In this document: positions 49,564 through 58,106 of the stretch, in pieces
How positions within the stretch are numbered: the first letter of the stretch is position 1
Layout of the letters: every line of letters starts with the position of its first letter
Assembly: GCA_021414025.1 (NCBI GenBank)
Contig: JAIOPG010000002.1
Span: 744,001 to 808,000 of the forward strand
Length of the DNA: 64,000 nt
Source: Planctomycetota bacterium
GTDB lineage: Bacteria; Planctomycetota; Phycisphaerae; Phycisphaerales; SM1A02
Direction of reading: 5' to 3'
Program-made: the position numbers and the translations under genes
The notes under the pieces: generated by a model
Databases searched by the model: none
What the model saw: the letters and a program-made list of their open reading frames with translations, nothing else
What the model was told of the DNA's origin: nothing

Positions 49564-51188
49564 TCCATCACCTCCTCCTCATCCTGCCAATCCTCACCGC
49601 GGCCGCCATTGCGTTCAGCTCGCAGCATTCCGCGAAGTGGATCGCCTTCGCCGGCTCCACCGCGACGTTCATCGCGGGCGCGGTCTTCGCGGTGCAATTC
49701 CCCAACTGGAGCACCGGCGGCTTCTGGCCCAACGAGGGCAGCACTTCAATCCTTGGCAGCTTCGGCGTGGATCTGAAGATCGGCGTGGACTCGGTCAGCA
49801 TGCTGCTGGTGCTGCTGACGGTCTTCCTCACGCCGCTTTCGATCGCCGGCAGCTTCAGCGCCATCCGCACGCGGCAGCGCGAGTACTACGCCTGGTTCAT
49901 GGTGCTGGAGACCAGCATGCTGCTGGCCTTCATGAGCCGCGATCTGATCTTCTTCTACATCGGCTACGAGTTCACGCTGATCCCGATGTTCTTCCTCATC
50001 AGCATCTGGGGCGGCCCGATGCGCGGGCCGGCGGCGATCAAGTTCTTCATCTTCACTTTCCTGGGCAGCGTCTTCACGCTCACCGCGGTCATCTTCGTCG
50101 CGGTGCGCCACTTTGAGAGCGCCGGCACCTGGACCTTCGGCATCGAGGAGCTGGTCAAGTTCTCCAGCACGCAGCTGAGCGACCGCGAGCAATTCTGGGT
50201 CTTCGTGGGATTGATCGTGGGCTTCGCCATCAAGACCCCCTTCTTCCCGACCCATTCGTGGCTGCCACTGGCCCACGACCAGGCCCCCACCGGCGGCAGC
50301 GTGATCCTGGCCGGCGTGCTGCTGAAGCTGGGCACCTACGGCGTCTTCCGCTTCGCGCTGCCGATGTCGCCGATCGGCGCGGTGGAGTGCTCCACCTTCT
50401 TCGCGATCCTGGGCATCATCGCCATCCTCTACATGAGCCTGGTCTGCTGGGTGCAGACCGACATCAAGAAGCTGATCGCCTACTCATCGGTCAGCCACAT
50501 GGGTTTCGTGGTGCTGGGACTCTTCGCGCTCAACCCAATCGGCCTGCAGGGCGCGGTGATGTACATGGTCAACCACGGCCTGAGCACCGGCGCCTTGTTC
50601 CTCTGCATCGGCATGATCTACGAGCGATACCACACCAAGGACATGGAGCAACTGGGCGGACTGGTGGCGCGGATGCCGGTGTGGAGCTTCTTCATGATCG
50701 TCTTCACGCTTTCCAGCGTTGGCCTGCCGGGCCTCAACGGATTCATCGGCGAGTTCCTCTGTCTGATGGGCGCCTTCGTAGCCGAGCATGACCAGCCCGC
50801 GGGCTATCCCGGCGTGCTCGGCCCCTGGTATGCGGTTATCGCGGCCATCGGACTGATTCTTGGCGCGATGTACCTGCTCATCATGCTGGGCAAGATCGTC
50901 TGGGGTCCACTTCGTGAACCGCACGGCGACGGACACGCGGGCCACCACGGCGAGCACGCCGCCAGCGAACTGCCGCGCGACCTCAACTTCCGCGAGATCG
51001 CCATCCTGGCGCCGATCGCGCTGGTCTGCCTGGCCATCGGCCTCTATCCGCAGCCGATTCTCAACGCGGTCGAGCCCAACGTGAAGGAAACCCTGGCGAG
51101 CTTCCCCAAGGTGATCGACGCCCACAACGCCAAGCTGGGCACGCCCAACCCGAACAAGCCCACCGTGCACGCGGAGGCCCCGCGATGA
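49560..51188 (+). CDS. nuoM: NADH-quinone oxidoreductase subunit M
   Basis: 542 residues. IFFYIGYEFTLIPMFFLISI has the conserved Glu, KTPFFPTHSWLPLAHDQAPT the Lys/His region, and SVILAGVLLKLGTYGVFRF and DIKKLIAYSSVSHMGFVVLG follow. The third pumping subunit pattern is complete. The start is a TTG at 49560 that overlaps the nuoL stop as TTGA; no better start exists downstream before the first helix. A shorter His-rich loop (EPHGDGHAGHHGEH) lies at about 453-466, echoing that in NuoL. Confidence 0.93.
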   Translation: MIHHLLLILPILTAAAIAFSSQHSAKWIAFAGSTATFIAGAVFAVQFPNWSTGGFWPNEGSTSILGSFGVDLKIGVDSVSMLLVLLTVFLTPLSIAGSFSAIRTRQREYYAWFMVLETSMLLAFMSRDLIFFYIGYEFTLIPMFFLISIWGGPMRGPAAIKFFIFTFLGSVFTLTAVIFVAVRHFESAGTWTFGIEELVKFSSTQLSDREQFWVFVGLIVGFAIKTPFFPTHSWLPLAHDQAPTGGSVILAGVLLKLGTYGVFRFALPMSPIGAVECSTFFAILGIIAILYMSLVCWVQTDIKKLIAYSSVSHMGFVVLGLFALNPIGLQGAVMYMVNHGLSTGALFLCIGMIYERYHTKDMEQLGGLVARMPVWSFFMIVFTLSSVGLPGLNGFIGEFLCLMGAFVAEHDQPAGYPGVLGPWYAVIAAIGLILGAMYLLIMLGKIVWGPLREPHGDGHAGHHGEHAASELPRDLNFREIAILAPIALVCLAIGLYPQPILNAVEPNVKETLASFPKVIDAHNAKLGTPNPNKPTVHAEAPR

Positions 51189-52795
51189 GCGCCTTCCTTC
51201 CCATGGGCCCGAAGATCGCGGTGCTGATGCCGGAGATCATCGTCTTCGGCGGCAGCGTTGTGGTCAGCATCCTGGGCCTGAGCAAGAGCCGCACGATCCG
51301 CAAAAGCGTTCCGATGATCGCCGCCTTCACGCTCTTGGCCGCCTTGGCCGCACTGGCCACCGGCTACTCCAACGAGGCCGCTGAGCAGGCGGGCGTGCTG
51401 ATGCCCGGCTTCAACAAGATCATCAAGGTCATAATCCTTGTGGTCGGACTGGGCCTGGTGGCCATCGCGGTCGGCCACGTCGATCGCCGCATGGAGGACG
51501 CCGTCGCCCGCGGCGTCACCGCCTTTGATCCGATCCGCGTGGTGCGCGGCGAGTTCCACGCCTTCATGCTGCTGAGCATCTGCGGCGCGATGCTGATCCC
51601 GGGCAGCCCCGATCTGGTGTGGTTCTTCCTGGCCCTGGAGCTGACCAGCCTGCCCACCTACATCATGGTGGCCATGAGCCGCGGCACGCGCCGCGCGCAG
51701 GAAGCCGCGGTGAAGTACTTCTTCCTCGGCGCCATGAGCACGGCGATCTTCCTGTATGGCTTCGCCCTGATCTACGGCAGCACCGGCTCGCTGCAGCTCT
51801 CCACCATCCGCGAGGTCTTCGCCGACCAGACCGCCCGCGGCGGCATCGACGCGCTGGGCATCACGGGATTGATCTTCTGCATCCTGGGCTTCTGCTTCAA
51901 GCTGGCCGCGGCGCCGATGCACTTCTACGCGCCGGACGTGTACGAAGGTGCCGCGAACCCCGTCACCGGATTCCTCTCCTTTATTCCCAAGATGGCGGGC
52001 TTCTCCGCGCTGGCGGTGCTGCTGAGCACGGTGGGATGGGCGGGCCACGCCGGACTCTCCACCAATGGACAGGTGATCGCCGGTCTGCCGGCGCCGATCC
52101 TGGCCACGCTCTGGATGATCTGTGCGCTCACGATGACGCTGGGCAACATCGGCGCGCTGCTGCAGAAGTCGGTCAAGCGCATGCTGGCCTACAGCTCGAT
52201 CTCCCACTCGGGCTACATGGTGCTGGCGATCATCGCGGGACCCGGCCTGGGCTTCCAGTCGCTGCTCTTCTACATGATCTCCTACGGCGTCACCAACCTC
52301 GCCATCTTCGGCGCCCTCTCCGGGCTGCAGAAGCGCGGCGAGGACGTCGAAAGCTTCGAGGAACTCAGCGGCATCGGGCGGCGCTACCCAGGGCTCGCGT
52401 CGTGGCTGGCCATCGGAAGCGGCTCGCTCATGGGCATGCCCCCGCTGGTGGGGTTCTGGGCGAAGCTGATGCTCTTCATGGCGGGCATCGAGGCGGGCCA
52501 CACGCCGCTGGTGATCATCGCCGCGCTCAACAGCGCCATCAGCGTCTGGTACTACCTGCGGCTGGTCGGCGTGCCGATCCTCTCGCCGCCGGGCACATCT
52601 TCCGAGGGCGTGCTCAAGGGACCCAGCTCATGGCCGCGCTTCGCCGCAGCAGTGGCGGCCGTGCTGGTGATTGTCCTGCCGATCTTCTCGTCGCGGATCC
52701 TGGCCAGCAGTGCCGGCGGCGACCCGGCCCGCCCGCTCACCACGGCCAAGCCCAAGGTGAAACTTCCGCTACACTCTTCGCCCACGCGGCTGTAG
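51185..52795 (+). CDS. nuoN: NADH-quinone oxidoreductase subunit N; gene ends inside a tRNA
   Basis: 536 residues. Motifs include MLIPGSPDLVWFFLALELTS (conserved Glu), CFKLAAAPMHFYAPDVYEGA (Lys region), GNIGALLQKSVKRMLAYSSI and SHSGYMVLAIIAG. It completes the membrane arm with NuoJKLM; no nuoA-I or nuoH genes are in the window. The final codons and the TAG stop (52793-52795) lie within the 5' acceptor stem and following bases of tRNA-Arg(ACG), so the mRNA and tRNA share 10 bases. Confidence 0.95.
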   Translation: MSAFLPMGPKIAVLMPEIIVFGGSVVVSILGLSKSRTIRKSVPMIAAFTLLAALAALATGYSNEAAEQAGVLMPGFNKIIKVIILVVGLGLVAIAVGHVDRRMEDAVARGVTAFDPIRVVRGEFHAFMLLSICGAMLIPGSPDLVWFFLALELTSLPTYIMVAMSRGTRRAQEAAVKYFFLGAMSTAIFLYGFALIYGSTGSLQLSTIREVFADQTARGGIDALGITGLIFCILGFCFKLAAAPMHFYAPDVYEGAANPVTGFLSFIPKMAGFSALAVLLSTVGWAGHAGLSTNGQVIAGLPAPILATLWMICALTMTLGNIGALLQKSVKRMLAYSSISHSGYMVLAIIAGPGLGFQSLLFYMISYGVTNLAIFGALSGLQKRGEDVESFEELSGIGRRYPGLASWLAIGSGSLMGMPPLVGFWAKLMLFMAGIEAGHTPLVIIAALNSAISVWYYLRLVGVPILSPPGTSSEGVLKGPSSWPRFAAAVAAVLVIVLPIFSSRILASSAGGDPARPLTTAKPKVKLPLHSSPTRL

Positions 52796-52859
52796 CTCAA
52801 TTGGATAGAGCACAAGCCTACGAAGCTTGGGGTTGCAGGTTCGAGTCCTGCCAGCCGCG
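52786..52859 (+). tRNA. tRNA-Arg (anticodon ACG)
   Basis: Acceptor GCGGCTG/CAGCCGC, D-arm GCTC-AATTGGAT-AGAGC, anticodon stem CAAGC/GCTTG around loop CTACGAA (anticodon ACG, expected to be deaminated to ICG), variable GGGTT, T-arm GCAGG-TTCGAGT-CCTGC, discriminator G. CCA is not encoded. Its first 10 bases are also the end of nuoN. Confidence 0.95.
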
Positions 52860-52905
52860 CTTTCTTTCACCGCGTGAATCCGGCGGACACAGCTGAGGAA
52901 GTCCG

Positions 52906-54660
52906 ATGAGCGTCAACGCCGAGATTGCCAAACTCTTCTTCCAGATGGCCGACGCCCTCGAAGTGCTGGGCGAGAACCCCTTCAAGGTGCTGGCCCACCG
53001 CAAGGCGGCGCGGGTGCTGGAAGACCTGGCCGACGATGTCGCGGATCTGGTCAAGGGCGATCCGGAGAAGCTGCGTGCCATCGAGGGCTTCGGCGCGGCG
53101 ACAGTGCAGAAAATCGAGGAGTTCGTCAAGACCGGAAAGATCAAGGGACACGACGAGCTGCTGGCGAAGCTGCCGCCCGGGCTGATCGACGTGCTGCGCG
53201 TGCCGGGGCTGGGGCCCAAGACGGTCAAGCTGCTCTGGGAACAGGGCGGTGTCACGAATCTTGCCACGCTCAAGAAGCAGCTTGCAAGCGGCGCGCTGGC
53301 CAAGCTGCCGCGCATGGGCGAGAAGACCCTCAAGAACATCGCGGAGAATCTTGCGTTTCTCGAGACGGCCGGAGAGCGGGCGAGACTGGGCGACGCCCTG
53401 CCGATCGCCGAGGCCTTTGTGCAGGAGCTGCGGAAAGTGCCGGGGGTCAAGCAGGCGGACTACGCGGGAAGCCTGCGGCGAGGGCAGGAAACCATCGGCG
53501 ACATCGACCTGCTGGCGGCCACGCTCAAGCCCGCCGCCGCGATGGAGTTCCTCTGCAAGCACCCGCAGGTCGCCAAGGTGCTGGCCTCGGGTGAAACCAA
53601 GTCCAGCGTGCGCCTGCACAACGGCATGCAGGTCGATCTTCGCGCCATCCCCCCCGCTGATTGGGGCGCGGCCTTGCTCTACTTCACGGGCAGCAAGGAC
53701 CACAACGTGATCCTGCGCGAAAGGGCGATCGCGCAGAAAATGCGCCTCAACGAATATGGCCTCTTCCCCGACGACGGTAACGAGACTCCGCCGCAGCAGC
53801 GCGGCGTGAAGGCGGTCGCGAGCAAGAGCGAGGAGGAGATCTACGCCAAGCTCGGGCTGGAGTGGATCGCCCCCGAGCTGCGCCAGGGCCGCGACGAGTG
53901 CGAGAAGAATCTCACCTCGCGGCTGATCGACATCAAGGACATCCGCCGCGAGCTGCACGCCCACACCACGGCCAGCGACGGCGGGCTCTCCATCGAGGAG
54001 CTGATCGAGGAGGCCAGGAGCCGCGGCTTTGATTGCATCGCCATCACCGATCACAGCAGGTCCAGCGCCCAGGCCAACGGGCTGTCGATCGAGCGGCTGC
54101 GCGAGCATGCGGCGGCCATCCGCAAGGCCGCGAAGAAGGCAAAGGACATCCACGTGCTGGTCGGCAGCGAGGTGGACATCCTGGCCGACGGGCATCTGGA
54201 CTATCCCGACGAAGTGCTCGCGGAGCTGGATTGGGTGGTCGCCAGTCCGCATACTGCTCTCAAGCAGACGCCGGATGCGGCCACGGAACGCCTTCTCAAG
54301 GCCATCGCCAATCCATACGTGCATGTGATCGGACATCCGACGGGGCGGATCATCAATGGGCGGCCGGGTCTCGAGCCGCACATGAAGCAGGTCATCGCGG
54401 CGGCGGCCAAGGCCAAGGTGGCTCTTGAGATCAACTCAAACCCGGCGCGGCTGGACCTGCGCGACGCGATGGTGCGGGCGGCGCATGAAGGCGGCGCGAT
54501 GATCTCGATCAACACCGACGCCCACGCGAGCGAGCACTTTGATTTTCTGAGGTACGGAATCCTGACGGCGCGGCGCGCGGGCTTGCCGCCGGAGGGCTGC
54601 GTCAACGCGTGGCCATGGAAGAAGTTCGAGAAGTGGCGGCTGTCGCGTGGGCGGAACTAA
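52906..54660 (+). CDS. polX: DNA polymerase X family protein with PHP domain
   Basis: 584 residues. Helix-hairpin-helix segments come first (LRAIEGFGAATVQKIEEF; LRVPGLGPKTVKLLWE). The polymerase palm has AGSLRRGQETIGDIDLL with the catalytic aspartates at about 199-201, and MQVDLRAIPPADWGAALLYF the third. The C-terminal PHP domain starts RRELHAHTTASDGGLSIEEL and includes IAITDHSRSS, ILADGHLDYPDE, IGHPTGRIINGRPG and ISINTDAHASEHFDF, so its metal ligands appear intact (3'-5' exonuclease or AP-site activity). It acts in base-excision or gap repair. Confidence 0.94.
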   Translation: MSVNAEIAKLFFQMADALEVLGENPFKVLAHRKAARVLEDLADDVADLVKGDPEKLRAIEGFGAATVQKIEEFVKTGKIKGHDELLAKLPPGLIDVLRVPGLGPKTVKLLWEQGGVTNLATLKKQLASGALAKLPRMGEKTLKNIAENLAFLETAGERARLGDALPIAEAFVQELRKVPGVKQADYAGSLRRGQETIGDIDLLAATLKPAAAMEFLCKHPQVAKVLASGETKSSVRLHNGMQVDLRAIPPADWGAALLYFTGSKDHNVILRERAIAQKMRLNEYGLFPDDGNETPPQQRGVKAVASKSEEEIYAKLGLEWIAPELRQGRDECEKNLTSRLIDIKDIRRELHAHTTASDGGLSIEELIEEARSRGFDCIAITDHSRSSAQANGLSIERLREHAAAIRKAAKKAKDIHVLVGSEVDILADGHLDYPDEVLAELDWVVASPHTALKQTPDAATERLLKAIANPYVHVIGHPTGRIINGRPGLEPHMKQVIAAAAKAKVALEINSNPARLDLRDAMVRAAHEGGAMISINTDAHASEHFDFLRYGILTARRAGLPPEGCVNAWPWKKFEKWRLSRGRN

Positions 54661-54740
54661 AGTTGCCAAAGGCCACGCACACTGCGTCGACATACCGGGT
54701 CACTATTTCCAGGTAGTGGATCTGCATGAGTCTTGTCACC

Positions 54741-54760
54741 TGTAACGCTTTGTTCGGCGT
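54741..54760. other. Integron-core-like half site downstream of the reverse transcriptase gene
   Basis: TGTAACGCTTTGTTCGGCGT; read on the minus strand it contains GCCGAACAAAGCG, one base away from an inverse core RYYYAAC followed by a typical attC-like start. A similar minus-strand element GCCCAACAAGGAGC lies at about 56365-56378. No matching R' half was found for either, so a full attC site is not shown. The surrounding 130 bp (54661-54790) hold no gene. Confidence 0.25.
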
Positions 54761-54790
54761 CAATAGCACTGGCGAGTACTTTCGAGTGAT

Positions 54791-56287
54791 TTAGTACGCC
54801 AATGCATTCTGTTTGAACAATTCCACTTCTTTAGGCTGAACTACTTCCTCAACTTCGCTCGCATCTGATACTACAATCTTCGTAACCTCCAAAGATTTTT
54901 TCAGCGCATCGTTGAAAATCCAACAAGATTCCCACAACTGCGGCGATCCCCTGTTCACTATCTGGCAAATGGGTTCATCGCTTTCGAACATGATGCCGAC
55001 AGCCTTAGGCTGTATGACTCGCTGTAACCAGATTTCAAGATAGCCGTTGTAGGGAACGCGAGCCATCTTTCCACGCACTTTCGTCCATAGGCGCACTTTC
55101 TCTTGACTTGGCGCAAGTGAAATCAAATGACTCAAGATACCTGCAACAGCTGGAAACGTTGCCGGCGAAACAGATGCAATATCAGTTGCAATAGCGACCT
55201 GTACTTCTAGATCTTCTGGAGCGTCATTCTGTTTAGAAATCCTGGTGTGGAACTCGCCCACTAGCCTCCGGAGAGCACCGCTATTCGGGAAGCGTTGACC
55301 AAAAGAGTGCAACCTCAGGAGCTGTTTTTGAATAGTTTTGGCATTGGCACTTCCCAGGTCTTGAAGCTCGATGCCAGCCAGCTTATCCGGCTTAATAGAC
55401 CCTTCGACAACGTTTCTACAAACAAAAGTTTTTGATACTCCGAGCTTCATGCCCACTAATCGCAACTTGTCGCTCACGATTTTTAAAACTGCTTCTGCGC
55501 GCTCGTCGCTATTTGCAAAAATCCTATAGTCATCCCTGTATCGGAGTATTCGAATGTCCCTGCTAGCCTTGATCGCGTCATTGATCTGTTCGTCTACAAA
55601 TCCAAGGACAAGCTCTGCCACGAAGTCCATGAGAACTGAACCTTGCGAGATGCCATTGGTTTGGCCGTAGCGACTAGCTTGGATATGTGAATCAATTATG
55701 TTGCCGAGAAGGGAGTTGTTACGTTTGTTCCTCTTGGACTCTTCTAGGCCGTGAAGCGCCCAGGCAATGCTGTGCGTGTACAGGGAACCATAGCAGTCGG
55801 TTACATCGGTATGAAGAAGATGGCTGAACTCTAAAGAATATGTCAGTGAACGTTGCTCGACGCTTTGCCACCAGCTTTTTATCTGCGCAGCAACATCTGA
55901 TTGATCATCGACCGACATCACCGGGGCACTACAACAATCGACTACTCCACCTTCAAATGCTCGGAGTCGTGTTCCTATGCTGTCCCAGTTTTCTTCCTCA
56001 CAAATGACATTTACCAAAGAGACATAAATGGCCGGATGCATCAGCTCGTAAGGGCGCCAGGCGAACTTTCCATCCTTGTTAGCAATAAAGTTATAGTTGA
56101 CATTCGGAAGATCGCTGGGGTTGGTCTTCTGAAATTGAGCGTAGTTACGCCCATCAAGCACGGTCGCAACATCACTCAATATCGGTTCGAAACTAATGTA
56201 CCTAGGTAGATCCCCGTTGAAGTAGCTGCTGCCCTTCAAGAAGTGGGCACGTGCCTCCTCGTTGGATAGGTCAATCAATCGCTTCAT
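54791..56287 (-). CDS. Defence-type reverse transcriptase (UG/DRT-like), YRDD active site
   Basis: 498 residues from ATG 56287 (ATG 56302 is an alternative; neither has a clear ribosome site). RT motifs are: A, HTDVTDCYGSLYTHSIAWAL (Asp161, Asp164); B, GQTNGISQGSVLMDFVAELV; C, ILRYRDDYRIFANS with YRDD instead of YADD; then KLGVSKTFVCRN and DKLAGIEL. The C-terminal 170 residues are helical and resemble the extensions of unknown-group and Abi-type RTs, not intron maturases or retron RTs. There is no X/H-N-H domain. Base composition is A/T-rich. The small gene upstream on the same strand is probably its partner. The DRT class is not resolved. Confidence 0.78.
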   Translation of the reverse strand: MKRLIDLSNEEARAHFLKGSSYFNGDLPRYISFEPILSDVATVLDGRNYAQFQKTNPSDLPNVNYNFIANKDGKFAWRPYELMHPAIYVSLVNVICEEENWDSIGTRLRAFEGGVVDCCSAPVMSVDDQSDVAAQIKSWWQSVEQRSLTYSLEFSHLLHTDVTDCYGSLYTHSIAWALHGLEESKRNKRNNSLLGNIIDSHIQASRYGQTNGISQGSVLMDFVAELVLGFVDEQINDAIKASRDIRILRYRDDYRIFANSDERAEAVLKIVSDKLRLVGMKLGVSKTFVCRNVVEGSIKPDKLAGIELQDLGSANAKTIQKQLLRLHSFGQRFPNSGALRRLVGEFHTRISKQNDAPEDLEVQVAIATDIASVSPATFPAVAGILSHLISLAPSQEKVRLWTKVRGKMARVPYNGYLEIWLQRVIQPKAVGIMFESDEPICQIVNRGSPQLWESCWIFNDALKKSLEVTKIVVSDASEVEEVVQPKEVELFKQNALAY

Positions 56288-56382
56288 GAATCCGCTAGCC
56301 ATTTCACGATGCCGCGCAATACGCGGCAGCGGACCGTGACCGCTGCGAAGGCTTGTCCTCTGGAGCTCCTTGTTGGGCACCA

Positions 56383-56706
56383 CTACCGTCTAGTCCTATT
56401 GGGAGGAACCGGAATGCCTATCTTTAATGCCGTATACGTATCGGACAGTTCGCACTCGCGCGTGAAGGCGTCAAAGTACTCCTTCTGTGCTGCGACCACC
56501 AACTCACTATGCAGAGTATTGGCCTGCTGACTCTTTACACCTACGAGCGATGCCGCTTGCAAATACAAACGCTTTCCACGAATCATCGCGGCACAGGTTT
56601 CGCGAAGCACTTCCGTGACCTCTCTCGCCTCTTGCCACTGCGCATAGATAGTCCGCAACTCATCTTTCATGTCTTTCACAGCAATCCCCTTCGTGGTGCC
56701 CGACAA
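56383..56706 (-). CDS. Small helical protein upstream of the reverse transcriptase
   Basis: 107 residues, nearly all helical and charged: DMKDELRTIYAQWQEAREVT, VLRETCAAMIRGKRLYLQAA, LHSELVVAAQKEYFDAFTRE. It ends with IPVPPNRTRR. No family recognised. It lies 80-95 bp before the RT gene on the same strand. The gap contains two small GC hairpins (AGCGG/CCGCT and GCCGCG/CGCGGC) and an inverse-core-like GCCCAAC directly after the stop. It may be an accessory subunit or antidote of the RT locus; that is inference from position. Confidence 0.5.
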   Translation of the reverse strand: MSGTTKGIAVKDMKDELRTIYAQWQEAREVTEVLRETCAAMIRGKRLYLQAASLVGVKSQQANTLHSELVVAAQKEYFDAFTRECELSDTYTALKIGIPVPPNRTRR

Positions 56707-56852
56707 TGATTAGACCTATCCGCCTACGCCGCAGAACCCGATCGCATGTCAGTCTAACACACTTCAAGATTCAATCGCTCACACATGCAACCGCTTGCCA
56801 TGACTTGGCATGCACCTACTTCATGGATGAGGGTGAAGTTTTATGCGGATCA

Positions 56853-56890
56853 GCCTAACTGTGATTCGCCGGCACGCCCTGATGAACGCG
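56853..56890. repeat. 38-bp direct repeat, copy 1 (remnant of the amidotransferase 3' end)
   Basis: 36 of 38 bases match 58069-58106. On the minus strand it encodes the last residues RVHQGVPANHS and stop of the amidotransferase. Both copies start exactly at GCCTAAC (GTTAGGC on the minus strand), a sequence that fits the integron core consensus. It lies in the 245-bp gene-free stretch between the small helical gene and the HEPN-like gene. Confidence 0.85.
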
Positions 56891-56951
56891 ATCTCGCTCT
56901 GTGACAGCCTTACGACCGCGCCACAACTTGGCCATGCGCACGTTGACCCAT

Positions 56952-58064
56952 TCAAAGAGAGCTATCGCTACTGCTGATTCGGCTTACTATGGCAAAAATG
57001 TCTGGGAGGTACTTTAACTGGTTCGGTTCTGTTTTCTGTAGTTGTTCGATCGCATCTTGCGACAAGGCGAGAGCCTCCGCGCTTGTAATACGGTTTTTCA
57101 AAAAGGACAACATTAGACTTTTGCGTAATATTCCGGTTGTTGAGGGCCCGATTCCAAGTTCATCCCAAATCCGCCAGCGCAGGGCAATCAGGAGTTCGCG
57201 TGCTTCTTCAACAGTAAGTGAAGGAAGGATGGCACTTCTAACCGGCTGTTCGGTATCTTCGTCAAAATCGCTGGGGTTGGCGAAGTCGTCTTCGTCCGTA
57301 TCCGTTTGCTCCACCATAGACGGGCGGGATGCTGTTTGTTCCGCGAGAGTGACATATTGAGCTGCGAGACTGGCAAGCAAAGATCTGAGTGCAAGACTTT
57401 CCTTCCTCGTGGCATCAAGATCCTGGCGCGACTCTTGGGCATAACTCATGAGTTCATCTAGTTTTTGCTCAATTGCCGCATAAGGAGTAGGCCGGGCGCT
57501 CTCGGGCATTTGAACCATAGAGGTTGGCTCAGATAAATTCTTGTTGGAATCCAACAGGATGTTGCGCTTTTCAATGAAGATGTCTAGTAGACGAGGGATG
57601 AGATTTAAGATGATGGCTTCAACACCCTCGGCAGGCGACTTATTTTCAAGCAAGTGCTTTGAGCGAGAGGTGAAGCAGAGAACAACGAGGCAATCTGCAA
57701 AAACCTCTTCAGGTAGAATGTCCTCGCTATTGGCGTGATCGTACTTGTTGCGAAGATCTCTAATATAGAACGCCATGGAACGTACGCTGTCATAACGAGC
57801 CTCATCCGGAAGTGTGGTGGGCGGCGAGTTGTTTCCATAATTTGAATATTTCCATGTGAGGATGTGAAAATAGTGTTGAGGCTCGTAATCCAAATTTTTT
57901 TTTCGAGGGCTTCGGCCTGCCGGCCAGTATTGGGCTAGGCAATCCGTGTCCCTGTCACATTGTTGGACCAATCTGAAGACGAGAGCCCGAGCAAAAATAC
58001 GGAGTGGCTCCTTGAGTTCAGTCCAAATATTGCCGTGTATGGGTGCCAAGTAATTAGTCTCCAA
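56952..58064 (-). CDS. HEPN-like protein with coiled centre, inserted unit
   Basis: 370 residues, A/T-rich. In the N-terminal third, SMAFYIRDLRNKYDHANSED contains RNKYDH, which fits the R-x4-6-H (often RN-x3-H) motif of HEPN RNases, in a helical context (LKEPLRIFARALVFRLVQQC). A central coiled segment (ELMSYAQESRQDLDATRKES) and an acidic linker (DTDEDDFANPSDFDEDTEQP) lead to a helical C-terminus with SLTVEEARELLIALRWRIWD. HEPN proteins are frequent toxins and defence effectors. The gene lies between two 38-bp repeats and is flanked by core genes on one side and the RT locus on the other. Family not otherwise known. Confidence 0.5.
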   Translation of the reverse strand: METNYLAPIHGNIWTELKEPLRIFARALVFRLVQQCDRDTDCLAQYWPAGRSPRKKNLDYEPQHYFHILTWKYSNYGNNSPPTTLPDEARYDSVRSMAFYIRDLRNKYDHANSEDILPEEVFADCLVVLCFTSRSKHLLENKSPAEGVEAIILNLIPRLLDIFIEKRNILLDSNKNLSEPTSMVQMPESARPTPYAAIEQKLDELMSYAQESRQDLDATRKESLALRSLLASLAAQYVTLAEQTASRPSMVEQTDTDEDDFANPSDFDEDTEQPVRSAILPSLTVEEARELLIALRWRIWDELGIGPSTTGILRKSLMLSFLKNRITSAEALALSQDAIEQLQKTEPNQLKYLPDIFAIVSRISSSDSSL

Positions 58065-58068
58065 AGAG

Positions 58069-58106
58069 GCCTAACTATGATTCGCCGGCACGCCCTGATG
58101 CACGCG
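58069..58106. repeat. 38-bp direct repeat, copy 2 (native amidotransferase 3' end)
   Basis: Contains the stop codon and last codons of the amidotransferase on the minus strand, and differs from 56853-56890 at two positions. The two copies bracket about 1.2 kb with the HEPN-like gene. Confidence 0.85.

Noticed and set aside
55901-56209. 102-codon plus-strand frame inside the RT gene
   Set aside because: Antisense to the reverse transcriptase motifs; no ribosome site or recognisable feature.
54741-56378. Complete integron attC sites around the reverse transcriptase
   Set aside because: Only inverse-core-like halves were found; the matching GTTRRRY half at 50-130 bases and a hairpin-forming arrangement are missing.
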